This document shows positions 24,991 to 34,241 of a DNA stretch of 64,000 bases, piece by piece. The notes under the pieces were generated by a model that saw only the letters and a program-made list of their open reading frames with translations, ran no database searches and was not told the origin of the DNA. The DNA is from Natranaerofaba carboxydovora (GTDB lineage: Bacteria; Bacillota; Natranaerobiia; Natranaerobiales; Natranaerofabaceae), in NCBI RefSeq assembly GCF_022539405.1, contig NZ_CP054394.1, positions 1,744,501 to 1,808,500 on the forward strand, read 5' to 3'. The position numbers and the translations under genes are program-made. Numbering within the stretch: the stretch's first letter is position 1; each line of letters opens with the position of its first letter.

Positions 24991-26283
24991 CTAATAGAGC
25001 GGATAAGTAACCGCACCGGTTGGCATTACATAGGCTTTATAATCATCAGGCAAAAACTCTTTCGCTAGCTCCAAAGCCTGATCCAAATTTTTTGCCGGTA
25101 TCATATTCATATTCTTAATTTTTTCGCCGTGAAGTGAGGATATTATTATAAAAGTGTAATCTTCTGCCCATATAGCCTGCGAAAATCCCATAAAACCAGC
25201 AATATTATATTTTTCTCTGAGGAAATTTTCCCTTGCTTCATTGTCAGCATGTTCAGTAAATATCGTATAAAACTTCTCATTTCCTACTCCTTCTCTACAC
25301 TCTGTCAACAAGATTCCTACTCCTCCGGGTTTTAGTGCAGGAACCATATTATGGACTGTCTTGTAAGTCTGGTATAATTCAATATCTTTTGGATAACCAC
25401 CGCAGGAGGCAATAACAAGGTCTGCACGTTCTTCTATTTTTATGCCAAAGTATTTATCTACAAATTCGGCCCCTTTTCTGTGAGATTTTTCCATATCTCC
25501 TGCAGTAGCATAAGCGATCTCATGGTTTTCTTCGTCAATTACCACATTTAGAGCAAAATCCACTCCCACTTTATTAGCTACCTGAAGCATATCTTCACTT
25601 ATTGGATTATCATCTAATTTACCAGCTTTAACTTCCGGGTTCAGCCCTTTTCCGTTAGGGTTTAGAGCTAGTTTATGGTTTGCCATAATGCTGTCATATG
25701 AACAAACACCAGGCATAACAGCCTTTTTGCCCCCACCATACCCTGCCAAAAAGTGATACACAATACCACTTGTAATAATAACTCTATCAGCTTCTAAGAC
25801 CTCTTTATTTACCTCAATTGGAGTACCATACTCTGTCTTGCCAAGATTAACTATCTCGTCTGAAGATGTAGACCTGTGATCCATAATCTTTATCCTGTCA
25901 AAAACTTCTTCACCCACAAGCTCTCTCCATTCATCTTCTGTCTGTTCCCTATGCGCCCCTGTTGCAGAAATTATAAGAACATCTTCATCTTTAACCCCTG
26001 CTTTAGTGAGTTCTTCTAAAATATAAGGCATGAACACATGATGTCTTACCCATAATCTGGTAACATCGTTGATTACGATTACAATTTTTTCACCCTGAGA
26101 AACAATCTCAGATAGCAAAGGTGAATCAATTGGTTTCTCTAAAGCTTCTTTTATTATTTCTTTTTCTGATAGTTTTTTTTCAATTTCCTTTGATGTTAAT
26201 ATCCCTAACAAATTCTCACGGGGAAAAGAAAGTTCTTTAAATGAGTCCCCATAACCAAGCTTAAAATTAACTTTTTCACTCAT
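24991..26283 (-). CDS. larA: Lactate racemase LarA-like (nickel-pincer family)
   Basis: 430 residues of the LarA/DUF2088 family, which interconverts lactate enantiomers with a nickel-pincer nucleotide. Residues for cofactor and catalysis are visible: ATGAHREQT (His), YHFLAGYGGGKKAVMPG (His and pincer Lys) and NHKLALNP (His). It would allow both lactate isomers to feed the single dehydrogenase. The cofactor genes larB, larC and larE are not in the window. Homologues act on other hydroxyacids, so the substrate is inferred from context. Confidence 0.8.
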   Translation of the reverse strand: MSEKVNFKLGYGDSFKELSFPRENLLGILTSKEIEKKLSEKEIIKEALEKPIDSPLLSEIVSQGEKIVIVINDVTRLWVRHHVFMPYILEELTKAGVKDEDVLIISATGAHREQTEDEWRELVGEEVFDRIKIMDHRSTSSDEIVNLGKTEYGTPIEVNKEVLEADRVIITSGIVYHFLAGYGGGKKAVMPGVCSYDSIMANHKLALNPNGKGLNPEVKAGKLDDNPISEDMLQVANKVGVDFALNVVIDEENHEIAYATAGDMEKSHRKGAEFVDKYFGIKIEERADLVIASCGGYPKDIELYQTYKTVHNMVPALKPGGVGILLTECREGVGNEKFYTIFTEHADNEARENFLREKYNIAGFMGFSQAIWAEDYTFIIISSLHGEKIKNMNMIPAKNLDQALELAKEFLPDDYKAYVMPTGAVTYPLY

Positions 26284-26349
26284 GAAAATCCTCCTTAATA
26301 ATAATCAAAAGTTGTTGAAGAAAGTTGTTAACTTAATAATAACCTGAAA

Positions 26350-26384
26350 AATATTACCGGTCCAGAGTTTGAACCGGTAATATT
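26350..26384. terminator. Hairpin between lactate permease and racemase genes
   Basis: AATATTACCGGT (26350-26361) and ACCGGTAATATT (26373-26384) form a 12-bp stem. On the minus strand the tract after it contains TTTTTC. It may terminate part of the transcript after the permease and lower racemase expression. Confidence 0.65.
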
Positions 26385-26396
26385 TATTTTAATCTC

Positions 26397-28067
26397 TTAA
26401 AAGACACCTGGTGCCAATACATATACAAAAACCAGCCCCAGCACTCCTACTGCCACTGAGTATATAACAGCAGGAATTAAATTTTTCTTGATTATTAATC
26501 CTTCACTATCGACAAGACCTACAGTAGCACAAACTGCTACAACATTGTGAACAGCCAGCATATTACCTATCGAACCACCAACGGATTGAGCAGCTACAGT
26601 TATAGTTCTCGAAATATCCAAAGTATCAGCAACTCCAAACTGAAAGCCTCCGAAAAGAATGTTTGCAGTTGTGTTGCTCCCTGAAACAAAAGAGGATAAT
26701 ACTCCTAAAAATGGTGAAACAAATGGCCAGCCGCTGCCTACCGTTTGTGCTGCAAATAGCGACATCACATGAAGCATCCCATCCAAACCTGCAGTATTTA
26801 CTTCCGATTGTACCAAAACCCTTACTACCCCTAAGGCAAAAATTAGAGCAATTGTAGCAGGTACCAGTTGTTTAAAAGTATTGCTCCAGGCATTTTTGAC
26901 AACATTCGCATCCATTTTGTGTAAAGGCCAAACAATTAATGCCACAAGCATAAATGGTATTACACCAGGAAGTCCGAGTGGTTCAAAAACATATCCGACT
27001 CCTTCCTGGCCAAGTATATTTTCCCAGCTAAGCGATATTAAACCGAGCCAATCATTAAATGGTAGGAACGGTAGCCTTGTAATTACAAGGATTATAGCTA
27101 TCAATACATACGGCATCCATGCCATTAATAAAGACATCTCTGCTTTTGATTCATCCTCGGCAGGCGGTTCTATTCTACTACCCCAACTTTTATCCCATTT
27201 ATCTTCTGGGGGAAAATTCCAAGTATTTTGTGGGACCAAAAAGTTGTTTTTTGCAGCAGCAATAATTATAAACAACCCAATCAGGGCACCAACTACAGCA
27301 GGCAGTTCCGGTCCAATAAAATATGCCATCAAAAAATAAGGAACTGTAAAACTAAGCCCAGAAAAGATTGCAAAGGGTACAATCTCTAAGCCGTCTTTAA
27401 TTGATTTGTTTTCGCCAAAAAATTTGGTCATTATACAGATAGCCATAAGAGGAATAAAAGTTCCTACAATACCGTGAAATGCGGCAGCCCATACACCAAC
27501 ATCATACAAAAACTCACTCATTTCAATAGATTGTGGAAGCATTCCAGATACCGAAGCTTCTACTCCTACATTAACTGGTGTACCTACAGCACCAAAAGTA
27601 ACCGGTGTTGTGTTCAGAATAAGTGCTACTGTTACCGCTGCAAGAGGTGGAAACCCTAACCCTACTAAGAGAGGCGCAGCAAGAGCTGCAGGTGTACCAA
27701 ATCCAGCAGCACCTTCCAAAAACGCTCCAAAAGCCCAGGCTATAATAAATGCCTGTATCCTCCTGTCATTAGTGATACCATGAAAACCTCTGTTAATAAC
27801 TGAAATAGCTCCGCTTCCTTTTAAAGTATTTAAAACAAGAATCGCACCAAATACAATTATCAAAATATCTAGAGCTTCAAATATCCCTTCTATTGAAGAT
27901 GCTACAACCCTTACAAAACTAACCTGCCAGACACTCAAAGCAATTATCACCGTTACTACCCAGGCAACAGGCATAGCTTTTTTGGCAGGCCACTGCCTAA
28001 AAACCATCAAAAATATAATAATTATTATAGGCAAAGAAGCCAGTACTGCCAAGCTAAATAGCTCCAA
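26397..28067 (-). CDS. lctP: L-lactate permease
   Basis: LctP/GlcA-family lactate transporter of 556 residues with about 13 membrane helices. Conserved parts include [22 protein letters not shown] sequence ([18 protein letters not shown]), [10 protein letters not shown] and [18 protein letters not shown]. It brings in lactate with protons for the dehydrogenase encoded upstream. The 192-base gap before it holds a hairpin with T-run on the opposite strand and possibly a separate promoter. Confidence 0.95.
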   Translation of the reverse strand: MELFSLAVLASLPIIIIIFLMVFRQWPAKKAMPVAWVVTVIIALSVWQVSFVRVVASSIEGIFEALDILIIVFGAILVLNTLKGSGAISVINRGFHGITNDRRIQAFIIAWAFGAFLEGAAGFGTPAALAAPLLVGLGFPPLAAVTVALILNTTPVTFGAVGTPVNVGVEASVSGMLPQSIEMSEFLYDVGVWAAAFHGIVGTFIPLMAICIMTKFFGENKSIKDGLEIVPFAIFSGLSFTVPYFLMAYFIGPELPAVVGALIGLFIIIAAAKNNFLVPQNTWNFPPEDKWDKSWGSRIEPPAEDESKAEMSLLMAWMPYVLIAIILVITRLPFLPFNDWLGLISLSWENILGQEGVGYVFEPLGLPGVIPFMLVALIVWPLHKMDANVVKNAWSNTFKQLVPATIALIFALGVVRVLVQSEVNTAGLDGMLHVMSLFAAQTVGSGWPFVSPFLGVLSSFVSGSNTTANILFGGFQFGVADTLDISRTITVAAQSVGGSIGNMLAVHNVVAVCATVGLVDSEGLIIKKNLIPAVIYSVAVGVLGLVFVYVLAPGVF

Positions 28068-28208
28068 TTATAACCCTCCCTAAAAACAGACAAAATTTAA
28101 ATTTAAAAATAACCAAGTAACTTTAAAAAGCTCTTTAAATGAGTTAACATAAATTCTTTTATGTGCTAAGATTATATAGAAAACTTTAATATATTTTTAA
28201 TCTGTATT

Positions 28209-28238
28209 GGGGGCTTTTTAGATTAGCCCCCTTTTTTT
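28209..28238 (+). terminator. Terminator-like hairpin facing the plus strand
   Basis: GGGGGCT (28209-28215) pairs with AGCCCCC (28225-28231) and is followed by seven T on the plus strand. Both flanking genes run on the minus strand, where no T-run follows the stem, so as a terminator it faces the wrong way for them. Confidence 0.6.
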
Positions 28239-28259
28239 ATATCTAACCACTTAAACCAT

Positions 28260-29660
28260 CTAGACAAACTTATTTGGGTTAAAAATACCATTTGGATCAA
28301 AAGCCTCTTTAATTTTTTTCATTATCTCGTATTCTGTAATAGATAGCTGCTTTTTCAATTCATTTTTTCTTAAATACCCAATTCCGTGTTCTCCTGTAAT
28401 CGTACCGCCCAATTCAATAGTTGCTTCGTATATGCTCCCTTTCAGTTCATCAAAATAATCCGGTTTTTCATCATTTTCTTTCAAAATAAATACATGAAGG
28501 TTACCATCCCCTGCATGAGCCAAAATTGGTATCCTGGTATTAAACTTATCAGCGAGCTTGTCAATTTCATCTATCAAACCGGCAAGTTTACTTCTAGGAA
28601 CTGTCACGTCAGGCATATCTACAATGTCTTTTTCCACCGAAGGAAGTACATGACTCCTTGTATCCAATATAGATTGCTGTTCTTTAGTACTCTCTGCAAT
28701 CCAAATATTTAAAACTCCATGTTTTTCACAAACCTTTTCGACTAATTCGCATTTTTCATAAAGAGTATCTTCGTCTTCTTCAGCCATAAAAGCTATCAAG
28801 TCACATTTACCATCATCAGTAGCCGGCCAATTTTCACCTAAATCCTTTGCAGTCATTTTTATCTGATCTCTTTCGACATACTCTACAGCCTGGGGGATTA
28901 CCCCTGCTTGAATAAGAGCAGGTACTGTACGAAAAGCACTGCCTCTATCTTCATATGACATTATCAAGATAGCTTTTGTCTTTGGTTCTGGCACAAGTTT
29001 CAATACAACTTTTGTTATAAATCCTAAAGTACCTTCACTTCCTATCAAAAGGTGTCTTAAATCATATCCTGCATTGTTTTTTAATAATTTTCCGTCTTTA
29101 CCTCCAAAATTGACAATTTCCCCATTCGGAAGAACCACTTCCATCCCCAAAACCTGATCCCTCATAACACCATAACGGATAGCTCTTACTCCACCGGCAT
29201 TCATGCTCACCATTCCCCCTACATGAGCACCTTCATCACCGGGATGAAGAGGAAAATATAGGGTATCGTGCTTTTTCATCTCTTTTACCAGATCCCCTAG
29301 GGTAACAGCTGTATCACAGGTTACAGAGAGATTTTCTTCGTCAATTTCGTGGATCTTGTTTAACCTTTCATCAGAAACTATTATACTTGGCTTATCAGGA
29401 ATCGCATTAGCAGCCAGGGCAGTTTTTCCCCCTTTTGGAACGACAGGAATTTTTGTTTCATTTGCAAGCTTTAATATTTTTGATATCTCTTCGGCATTTT
29501 TTGGCTTTACCACTACACAACCTTCAACTGGCTCTGGTGCCACTAGCTTATAAGAATCCATTGTATGTTCTTTTGCATAGCTTGAAACCCCTTCATTATC
29601 GGTTACAACCCATTTGTCCTCAACTATCTCACTTAATCTAGATATAATCTCTTCTTGCAT
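28260..29660 (-). CDS. FAD-linked lactate dehydrogenase (LctD/GlcD-like)
   Basis: 466 residues: FAD-binding PCMH domain (KPKNAEEISKILKLANE, PVVPKGGKTA, GGMVSMNAGGVRAIRYG, GSEGTLGFITK) and C-terminal GlcD/lactate-oxidase domain ending EHGIGYLRKNEL and FDPNGIFNPNKF. With adjacent etfA and etfB this matches LctD of Acetobacterium woodii, where lactate oxidation by NAD+ is driven by reduced ferredoxin in an electron-confurcating LDH/Etf complex. Glycolate or another hydroxyacid cannot be excluded, but lactate permease supports lactate. Confidence 0.88.
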   Translation of the reverse strand: MQEEIISRLSEIVEDKWVVTDNEGVSSYAKEHTMDSYKLVAPEPVEGCVVVKPKNAEEISKILKLANETKIPVVPKGGKTALAANAIPDKPSIIVSDERLNKIHEIDEENLSVTCDTAVTLGDLVKEMKKHDTLYFPLHPGDEGAHVGGMVSMNAGGVRAIRYGVMRDQVLGMEVVLPNGEIVNFGGKDGKLLKNNAGYDLRHLLIGSEGTLGFITKVVLKLVPEPKTKAILIMSYEDRGSAFRTVPALIQAGVIPQAVEYVERDQIKMTAKDLGENWPATDDGKCDLIAFMAEEDEDTLYEKCELVEKVCEKHGVLNIWIAESTKEQQSILDTRSHVLPSVEKDIVDMPDVTVPRSKLAGLIDEIDKLADKFNTRIPILAHAGDGNLHVFILKENDEKPDYFDELKGSIYEATIELGGTITGEHGIGYLRKNELKKQLSITEYEIMKKIKEAFDPNGIFNPNKFV

Positions 29661-29690
29661 ATTAAAACCTCCCCAATAAATTTAGATAAA

Positions 29691-30692
29691 TTAGCTGACA
29701 GCAGCCTTTATATTTTTAGTCAAACTTTGAACTACCTGCCTCCAGTCAGCTACAATTCCGTAATCCGCAATCTCAAAAATAGGGGATGATGGATCATCGT
29801 TAATTGCAATAATAACTTCAGAATCCTGCATCCCGGCTATATGCTGAGGTGCTCCGGAAATTCCACAGGCTATATATATCCTGGGCTTTACCCTGTTCCC
29901 ACTGTAACCGACTTGATGTTCTTTGGATATATAGCCTTCCTCAACCACATCCCTAGAAGCTCCTACTTCACCACCAAGTAGCTCGGCTAGTTCTTTTAGG
30001 ATTTCAAAATCTGATTCACCTTCAAGCCCTCTACCTCCAGCGATAATTACCGAAGCTTCAGTAATATCAATACTTTGTTCTCGAAGTTTTTCTAATATTT
30101 TTAGAGGGAATTCACTCTTAAACTCATACTTCTTTTCAATAACTTCCCCTTCTCTATCCGTTTTTCTTGGTGCTTCTGCAAATTCTTTGTACCTTACAGT
30201 AGCAATCTGTGGATAAGTTTTAGTTTTAATATGGGCCAAAATGTTTTCACTAAAGGCAGGCCTAATCTGAACAAGAGTTTTGTCTTCTTCGTCAATCTCA
30301 AGTCCAGTACAATCAGCAGTAAGTCCGGTATCTAATTTGATAGCTATCCTTGGCGCTAAGGACCTGCCAAAATTAGTGGCTCCAAATAAACATATCTTTG
30401 GAGAAAGTTCGTCTAGTAAATCAAGCAGGGCATCTTTGTAAGCCATTACATTAGGTAATTTAAATTCATCGTTTTGCAAATAAAATACTTTGTCTGCACC
30501 TCGGTAGGTAAGCTCACTCACATCAATCCCCGAAGGACCTAACACCCCTGCTATAAGAGGCTCATCTAATACATCACACAGTTCCCTCCCTTTATTCAAT
30601 AGCTCATAACTCACTTTGTGAATCTCACCGTTTGTCTGTTCACAAAAAACAAATACACCCTTGAAGTTTTTATTATTTTTGTTATCCATCAT
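29691..30692 (-). CDS. etfA: Electron transfer flavoprotein alpha subunit
   Basis: 333 residues. N-terminal nucleotide-fold domain and the C-terminal FAD-binding signature are present: VIIAGGRGLEGESDF, GASRDVVEEGYI, QVGYSGNRVKPRIYIACGISGAPQH, INDDPSSPIFEIADYGIVAD. Partner of etfB, whose stop overlaps this start (TAATG). Likely part of the lactate dehydrogenase/Etf complex encoded by the next gene. Confidence 0.96.
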   Translation of the reverse strand: MMDNKNNKNFKGVFVFCEQTNGEIHKVSYELLNKGRELCDVLDEPLIAGVLGPSGIDVSELTYRGADKVFYLQNDEFKLPNVMAYKDALLDLLDELSPKICLFGATNFGRSLAPRIAIKLDTGLTADCTGLEIDEEDKTLVQIRPAFSENILAHIKTKTYPQIATVRYKEFAEAPRKTDREGEVIEKKYEFKSEFPLKILEKLREQSIDITEASVIIAGGRGLEGESDFEILKELAELLGGEVGASRDVVEEGYISKEHQVGYSGNRVKPRIYIACGISGAPQHIAGMQDSEVIIAINDDPSSPIFEIADYGIVADWRQVVQSLTKNIKAAVS

Positions 30693-31495
30693 TATCCCTC
30701 CATAAATTTAAATTCTTTAAACAACTCAAGAACTTTTTCTACCCCTTCATCTAGCTCTTCTTTATCATAGATCTTACCTTCTCTTTCCATTGGTGGGGGT
30801 ACTACTATCTTTTTCACTTTAGTTGGCGAACCTTTTATACCTAAACTTTCTGGTGGTATGTCCTTCCCAATATCTTCACGCCCCCAGACTGGTATTTCTG
30901 TTTTCCTTGAGTTTAATTTATCTCTTAGAAGTGGAAGTCTAGGATTATTTATGTCTTTAGTTACACTTATAAGGGCTGGAAGTTTAAGCCTTGTCAAAAA
31001 ACTACCATCAAAAGCCTCAAAAACAACTTCTATTCCTTCTTTGTCAACTTTTTTAACCTCAGACACAAAAGAAGCATTAGGTAAATCCAAAAATTCTGCA
31101 ACCTGGGGACCTACCTGGGCAGTATCACCATCCACACTCATAACACCAGTAATAATTAAGTCTAGTTCTTTAATTTTCTTTATAGCATTAGATAGAATAA
31201 ACGATGTTGACCATGTATCAGAACCCGCAAAGCTCCTATCATTTAACAATATCCCATCGTCTGCTCCTCTAGAAATAGCATCTTTTAGAGCTTCTTTTGC
31301 CGATGAAGGCCCCATGCTGAAGGCAGTAATTTCACCACCATATTTTTCTTTTATTTGTACTGCTGTCTCTAGGGCATTCAAATCAAAAGGGTTTACTTCA
31401 GTACCTGCTGACTTTCGATCAACCACTCCCTTTTCAGTATCAAATTTTACCTTCTCCATATCCGGCACTTGCTTAATCAAAACACCAATTTTCAA
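30692..31495 (-). CDS. etfB: Electron transfer flavoprotein beta subunit
   Basis: 267 residues beginning MKIGVLIKQVPD, with family segments NPFDLNALETAVQIKE, SRGADDGILLND and TGVMSVDGDTAQVGPQVAE. In bifurcating Etf proteins this subunit binds the second FAD that contacts NAD+. First gene of the lactate operon; GGAGGGATC precedes its start and operator-like repeats lie about 100 bases upstream. Confidence 0.96.
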   Translation of the reverse strand: MKIGVLIKQVPDMEKVKFDTEKGVVDRKSAGTEVNPFDLNALETAVQIKEKYGGEITAFSMGPSSAKEALKDAISRGADDGILLNDRSFAGSDTWSTSFILSNAIKKIKELDLIITGVMSVDGDTAQVGPQVAEFLDLPNASFVSEVKKVDKEGIEVVFEAFDGSFLTRLKLPALISVTKDINNPRLPLLRDKLNSRKTEIPVWGREDIGKDIPPESLGIKGSPTKVKKIVVPPPMEREGKIYDKEELDEGVEKVLELFKEFKFMEG

Positions 31496-31598
31496 AATTG
31501 ATCCCTCCTGGTTTTATTTAGTAAATTACACCTAAGTTAATAACGTTTTGCAATGTTTCTTCGTTGTAGGTTATTAAGTTTTAGATAACTTTGGATTG

Positions 31599-31618
31599 AT
31601 GGTCTAATGGTCTGACCA
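31599..31618. promoter_or_regulatory. Candidate FadR-type operator upstream of etfB
   Basis: The dyad TGGTC-T-GACCA (31608-31618) is preceded by a direct repeat (ATGGTCTA then ATGGTCTG, 31599-31614). This is the TGGTC-n-GACCA form used by FadR/LldR regulators, and one lies in this operon. It sits in the 314-base gap 31496-31809, which otherwise holds AT-rich promoter sequence for etfB and for the GNAT gene and no other gene. Confidence 0.6.
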
Positions 31619-31725
31619 ATTGCTTTGTTATAATTATTCTTTAAAAAATAAAAATATCCTTCTTATTATTTAAATTTTTTTAAATTTACTGATTATTTTT
31701 TATAAAGTGAAATTTTTCTCACCAC

Positions 31726-31754
31726 TTGAATTAAATATAAATAAAATATAAAAT
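31726..31754 (+). promoter_or_regulatory. Possible promoter of the GNAT gene
   Basis: TTGAAT (31726-31731), 17 bases, then TAAAAT (31749-31754), 55 bases before the start. The region is very AT-rich, so the match is weak evidence. Confidence 0.35.
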
Positions 31755-31809
31755 CAAAATGGCTTTTAAAGCAAAATATTTTACTTTTAGGATTTAAGGG
31801 GATGGAGCT

Positions 31810-32298
31810 ATGATTGTTAGAAGAGGAACTAAAGACGACTTCAAAAGACTAGATTGGGGTTGGAATAAAGATTATCCCACTAAAGAAATGTTCATAAATA
31901 GAATGAAAAATGGAGTTCACGAATTTTGGGTGGTAGAATCAAAAGAGGTCTCTGAGCTTTTAGGAGAGTTTCATATAGTACTTGAATCTCCAGATAAAGA
32001 TGAAGCCGATGGAAAAAACAGAGCTTATTTGTGTGTTTTTAGAATACACCCTAGCTACAGGGGAATAGGGCTTGGCAAAAAGTTAAAAGAAAAAGTATTT
32101 TCTAGAGTTGAAGAACTTGACAAAATAGAACTTACTATAGGAGTAAAAAAAGAATCCCCTAGGATAAGAAGCATGTATCATAGATGGGGATTTACAGAAC
32201 TAATCAAGAAAAAGTACATAGATCACCATAATATCAATTATTATGGTGAATACTCTAAGCTGGAGATACCAATTGAGTTATATTTGAAAAAATGCTGA
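31810..32298 (+). CDS. GNAT family N-acetyltransferase
   Basis: 162 residues with the acetyl-CoA motif HPSYRGIGLGKKLKEKVF (R/Q-x-x-G-x-G/A) at about 78-95 and a C-terminal region SMYHRWGFTEL typical of GNAT folds. Acceptor unknown. Single gene, AGGGGATGG site; its end overlaps the tail of the small membrane gene on the other strand by about 20 bases. Confidence 0.8.
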   Translation: MIVRRGTKDDFKRLDWGWNKDYPTKEMFINRMKNGVHEFWVVESKEVSELLGEFHIVLESPDKDEADGKNRAYLCVFRIHPSYRGIGLGKKLKEKVFSRVEELDKIELTIGVKKESPRIRSMYHRWGFTELIKKKYIDHHNINYYGEYSKLEIPIELYLKKC

Positions 32299-32463
32299 TA
32301 CGAGTAGCATCCCATTTTGGTCTAACAAGCCAAGAGCATATAACACAAACAAAATCAAAGCACCAATAATTGCAATCTTTACTACCATTCTAACTAAATT
32401 CCAGATTACTTTTAAGACAACCAACCCTACAAGAATTACAATTATTATTGTTAAAGGATCCAT
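32278..32463 (-). CDS. Small two-helix membrane protein
   Basis: 61 residues, nearly all hydrophobic: two membrane helices (about 4-24 and 28-48) with a short basic turn (WNLVRMVVKI). No family recognised. It follows the CapA-like gene by 43 bases on the same strand and may belong to that transcript. Confidence 0.5.
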   Translation of the reverse strand: MDPLTIIIVILVGLVVLKVIWNLVRMVVKIAIIGALILFVLYALGLLDQNGMLLVSAFFQI

Positions 32464-32506
32464 AGCATCACATCCTTAAAAATTGATAATATAAACATTT
32501 TGACAG

Positions 32507-33988
32507 TTAATCAATACCTTCACTTAATTCTTTTAATTTAACTTTAATCCTCTGGGCCTCTTCACCATCTAATATAACTGGCCTAAAATCATTTCTATAT
32601 TTTACAGATGAGATACTTATTGGGATTACTTCCCTGTATGTGTTAATTAATTCGCCTCCATTAAACTCAAAATACTGCCTGTATATCATGGAATCTTTAT
32701 CAGATGGGTTTCTATTGCCACCAAAGGAGAAGTTCCCCAAGCTATATATTATATTAACACCTTCATATTCTTCTATACCCTGCAGTATATGTGGATGATG
32801 CCCCCATACCATGTCTGCACCACTTTCTACTGACATTCTGCCTATTTCTTTTTGATAATAATTGGGATAGTAAGTATACTCTTCTCCCCAATGATATGAC
32901 ACAATTGCCAGATCTGCTTCTTCGCTTGCCTTCTCTATCTCTTCTTTTATATTATTTCTATTATAATAGTAGTCTCCACTCCATCCTGTGAACCCTAACA
33001 TTTTTATAGTTATTCCGTTTATCTCTTTTGTATGAACTATTCCATTGCCAAAATAGTCTATTGCTTCATTATCAAGGGCTCTTTTAGTATCTTTGTAGCC
33101 TCTTTCACCAAAATCAAAAGTATGATTATTCGCCAGATTAACTGCATCAATTTCGCCTTTACTTAATATTCTACTAAATCTTGAAGGACCTAAAAAAGTA
33201 AATTTTTTGTCCACCCTGTCGGAATCATCATCTGACAGTACTCCTTCTAAGTTAACTAAAGAAATATCGCTTTCTTCAAAAACACCTCTAACATCTTCAA
33301 AAAAGTACCCATAATCTTCCCCTTGTTTTTCAAACTCATGCATAAAACTATACCCATAGCCATGTCTACTATCATAGCCTAAGGTTGTATCGCCGGCTAC
33401 TGCAATACTTATCACGGTGCTATCTTCTTTGATATCACCTAGGTCATCATTTATCATATCAGGATAGTAATCATATTCTTTACCTATTTCTAATTCTTTA
33501 TCTTCCTCATCTTCTTTTTCAAATTCTTTATATTTATTTTCCTCTTTATATTCATCATCCTTTAAATCTTTATCTTCGACTTTGCTATCTTCGTACTCAT
33601 TCTTTTCTTCTTTATCTTTTTGTGATTTCTCATTTTCTTTAGTTTCTGTTTCTTCTACTTTGTCTGATTGATTCTTTTCCCCTTCGGTTGAGTCTTTATC
33701 CTGGACTTTATCGCTAATAAAAGGTTCCTCAACGTTCGGCTCATATTCATAATTACCATCTAGCTTTACAGTAATTAGATTATCAGAATAAAATACATAA
33801 CTATTAAAAACAGCTAAAGAAAATAATACCATAATAATAGCTGTTATTTTTGCTGCTATTTTCTTTTTATCAACTTCCTTCTCTCTTTCATTTAACTTTA
33901 TTTTGTAACTTACATAATTCATAACAAAAAACAAAGTATACAAAATTCCAATGCCATAATTAGCGTAGCCTATGTATATATCAATCAT
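32507..33988 (-). CDS. CapA-like protein (poly-gamma-glutamate synthesis family)
   Basis: 493 residues. Two N-terminal membrane helices (about 8-27 and 47-67) are followed by an extremely Lys/Glu/Asp-rich segment (about 95-178) and a metallophosphatase-fold CapA/PGA_cap domain from about 190 (VAGDTTLGYDSR, LVNLEGVLS, VNLANNHTFDFG, SYHWGEEY, WGHHPHILQGIE, SLGNFSFGG). Family members act in polyglutamate capsule synthesis or export, but no capBC synthetase is present, so the role is open. The acidic linker would suit an exported protein in a salty habitat. Confidence 0.8.
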   Translation of the reverse strand: MIDIYIGYANYGIGILYTLFFVMNYVSYKIKLNEREKEVDKKKIAAKITAIIMVLFSLAVFNSYVFYSDNLITVKLDGNYEYEPNVEEPFISDKVQDKDSTEGEKNQSDKVEETETKENEKSQKDKEEKNEYEDSKVEDKDLKDDEYKEENKYKEFEKEDEEDKELEIGKEYDYYPDMINDDLGDIKEDSTVISIAVAGDTTLGYDSRHGYGYSFMHEFEKQGEDYGYFFEDVRGVFEESDISLVNLEGVLSDDDSDRVDKKFTFLGPSRFSRILSKGEIDAVNLANNHTFDFGERGYKDTKRALDNEAIDYFGNGIVHTKEINGITIKMLGFTGWSGDYYYNRNNIKEEIEKASEEADLAIVSYHWGEEYTYYPNYYQKEIGRMSVESGADMVWGHHPHILQGIEEYEGVNIIYSLGNFSFGGNRNPSDKDSMIYRQYFEFNGGELINTYREVIPISISSVKYRNDFRPVILDGEEAQRIKVKLKELSEGID

Positions 33989-34187
33989 TTACTATCCCCT
34001 TATAATATATTTTTACTGCCCGCCTGAATACTATATTTTTCTATAAATTTGGAAATTTACCTCTAAACAATTTTATATTTTTAATAAAAAAATATATCAC
34101 GTTCTAGCATAGTTATTTTTTTTACACTTATTATATATGATTATTTAGCGTTAAATTGTCAGCTGATATGCAGGCAGCGTTTTTCTA

Positions 34188-34223
34188 GCCGGGACTTATA
34201 TCTTACAAAGCCCCGGCTTTTTG
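34188..34223 (+). terminator. Hairpin with T-run facing the plus strand
   Basis: AGCCGGG (34188-34194) pairs with CCCGGCT (34213-34219), followed by TTTTGCTTT. It lies between the minus-strand P-type ATPase and CapA-like genes; as at 28209, the T-run is on the plus-strand side. Confidence 0.5.
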
Positions 34224-34241
34224 CTTTACATTTTATCTTTG

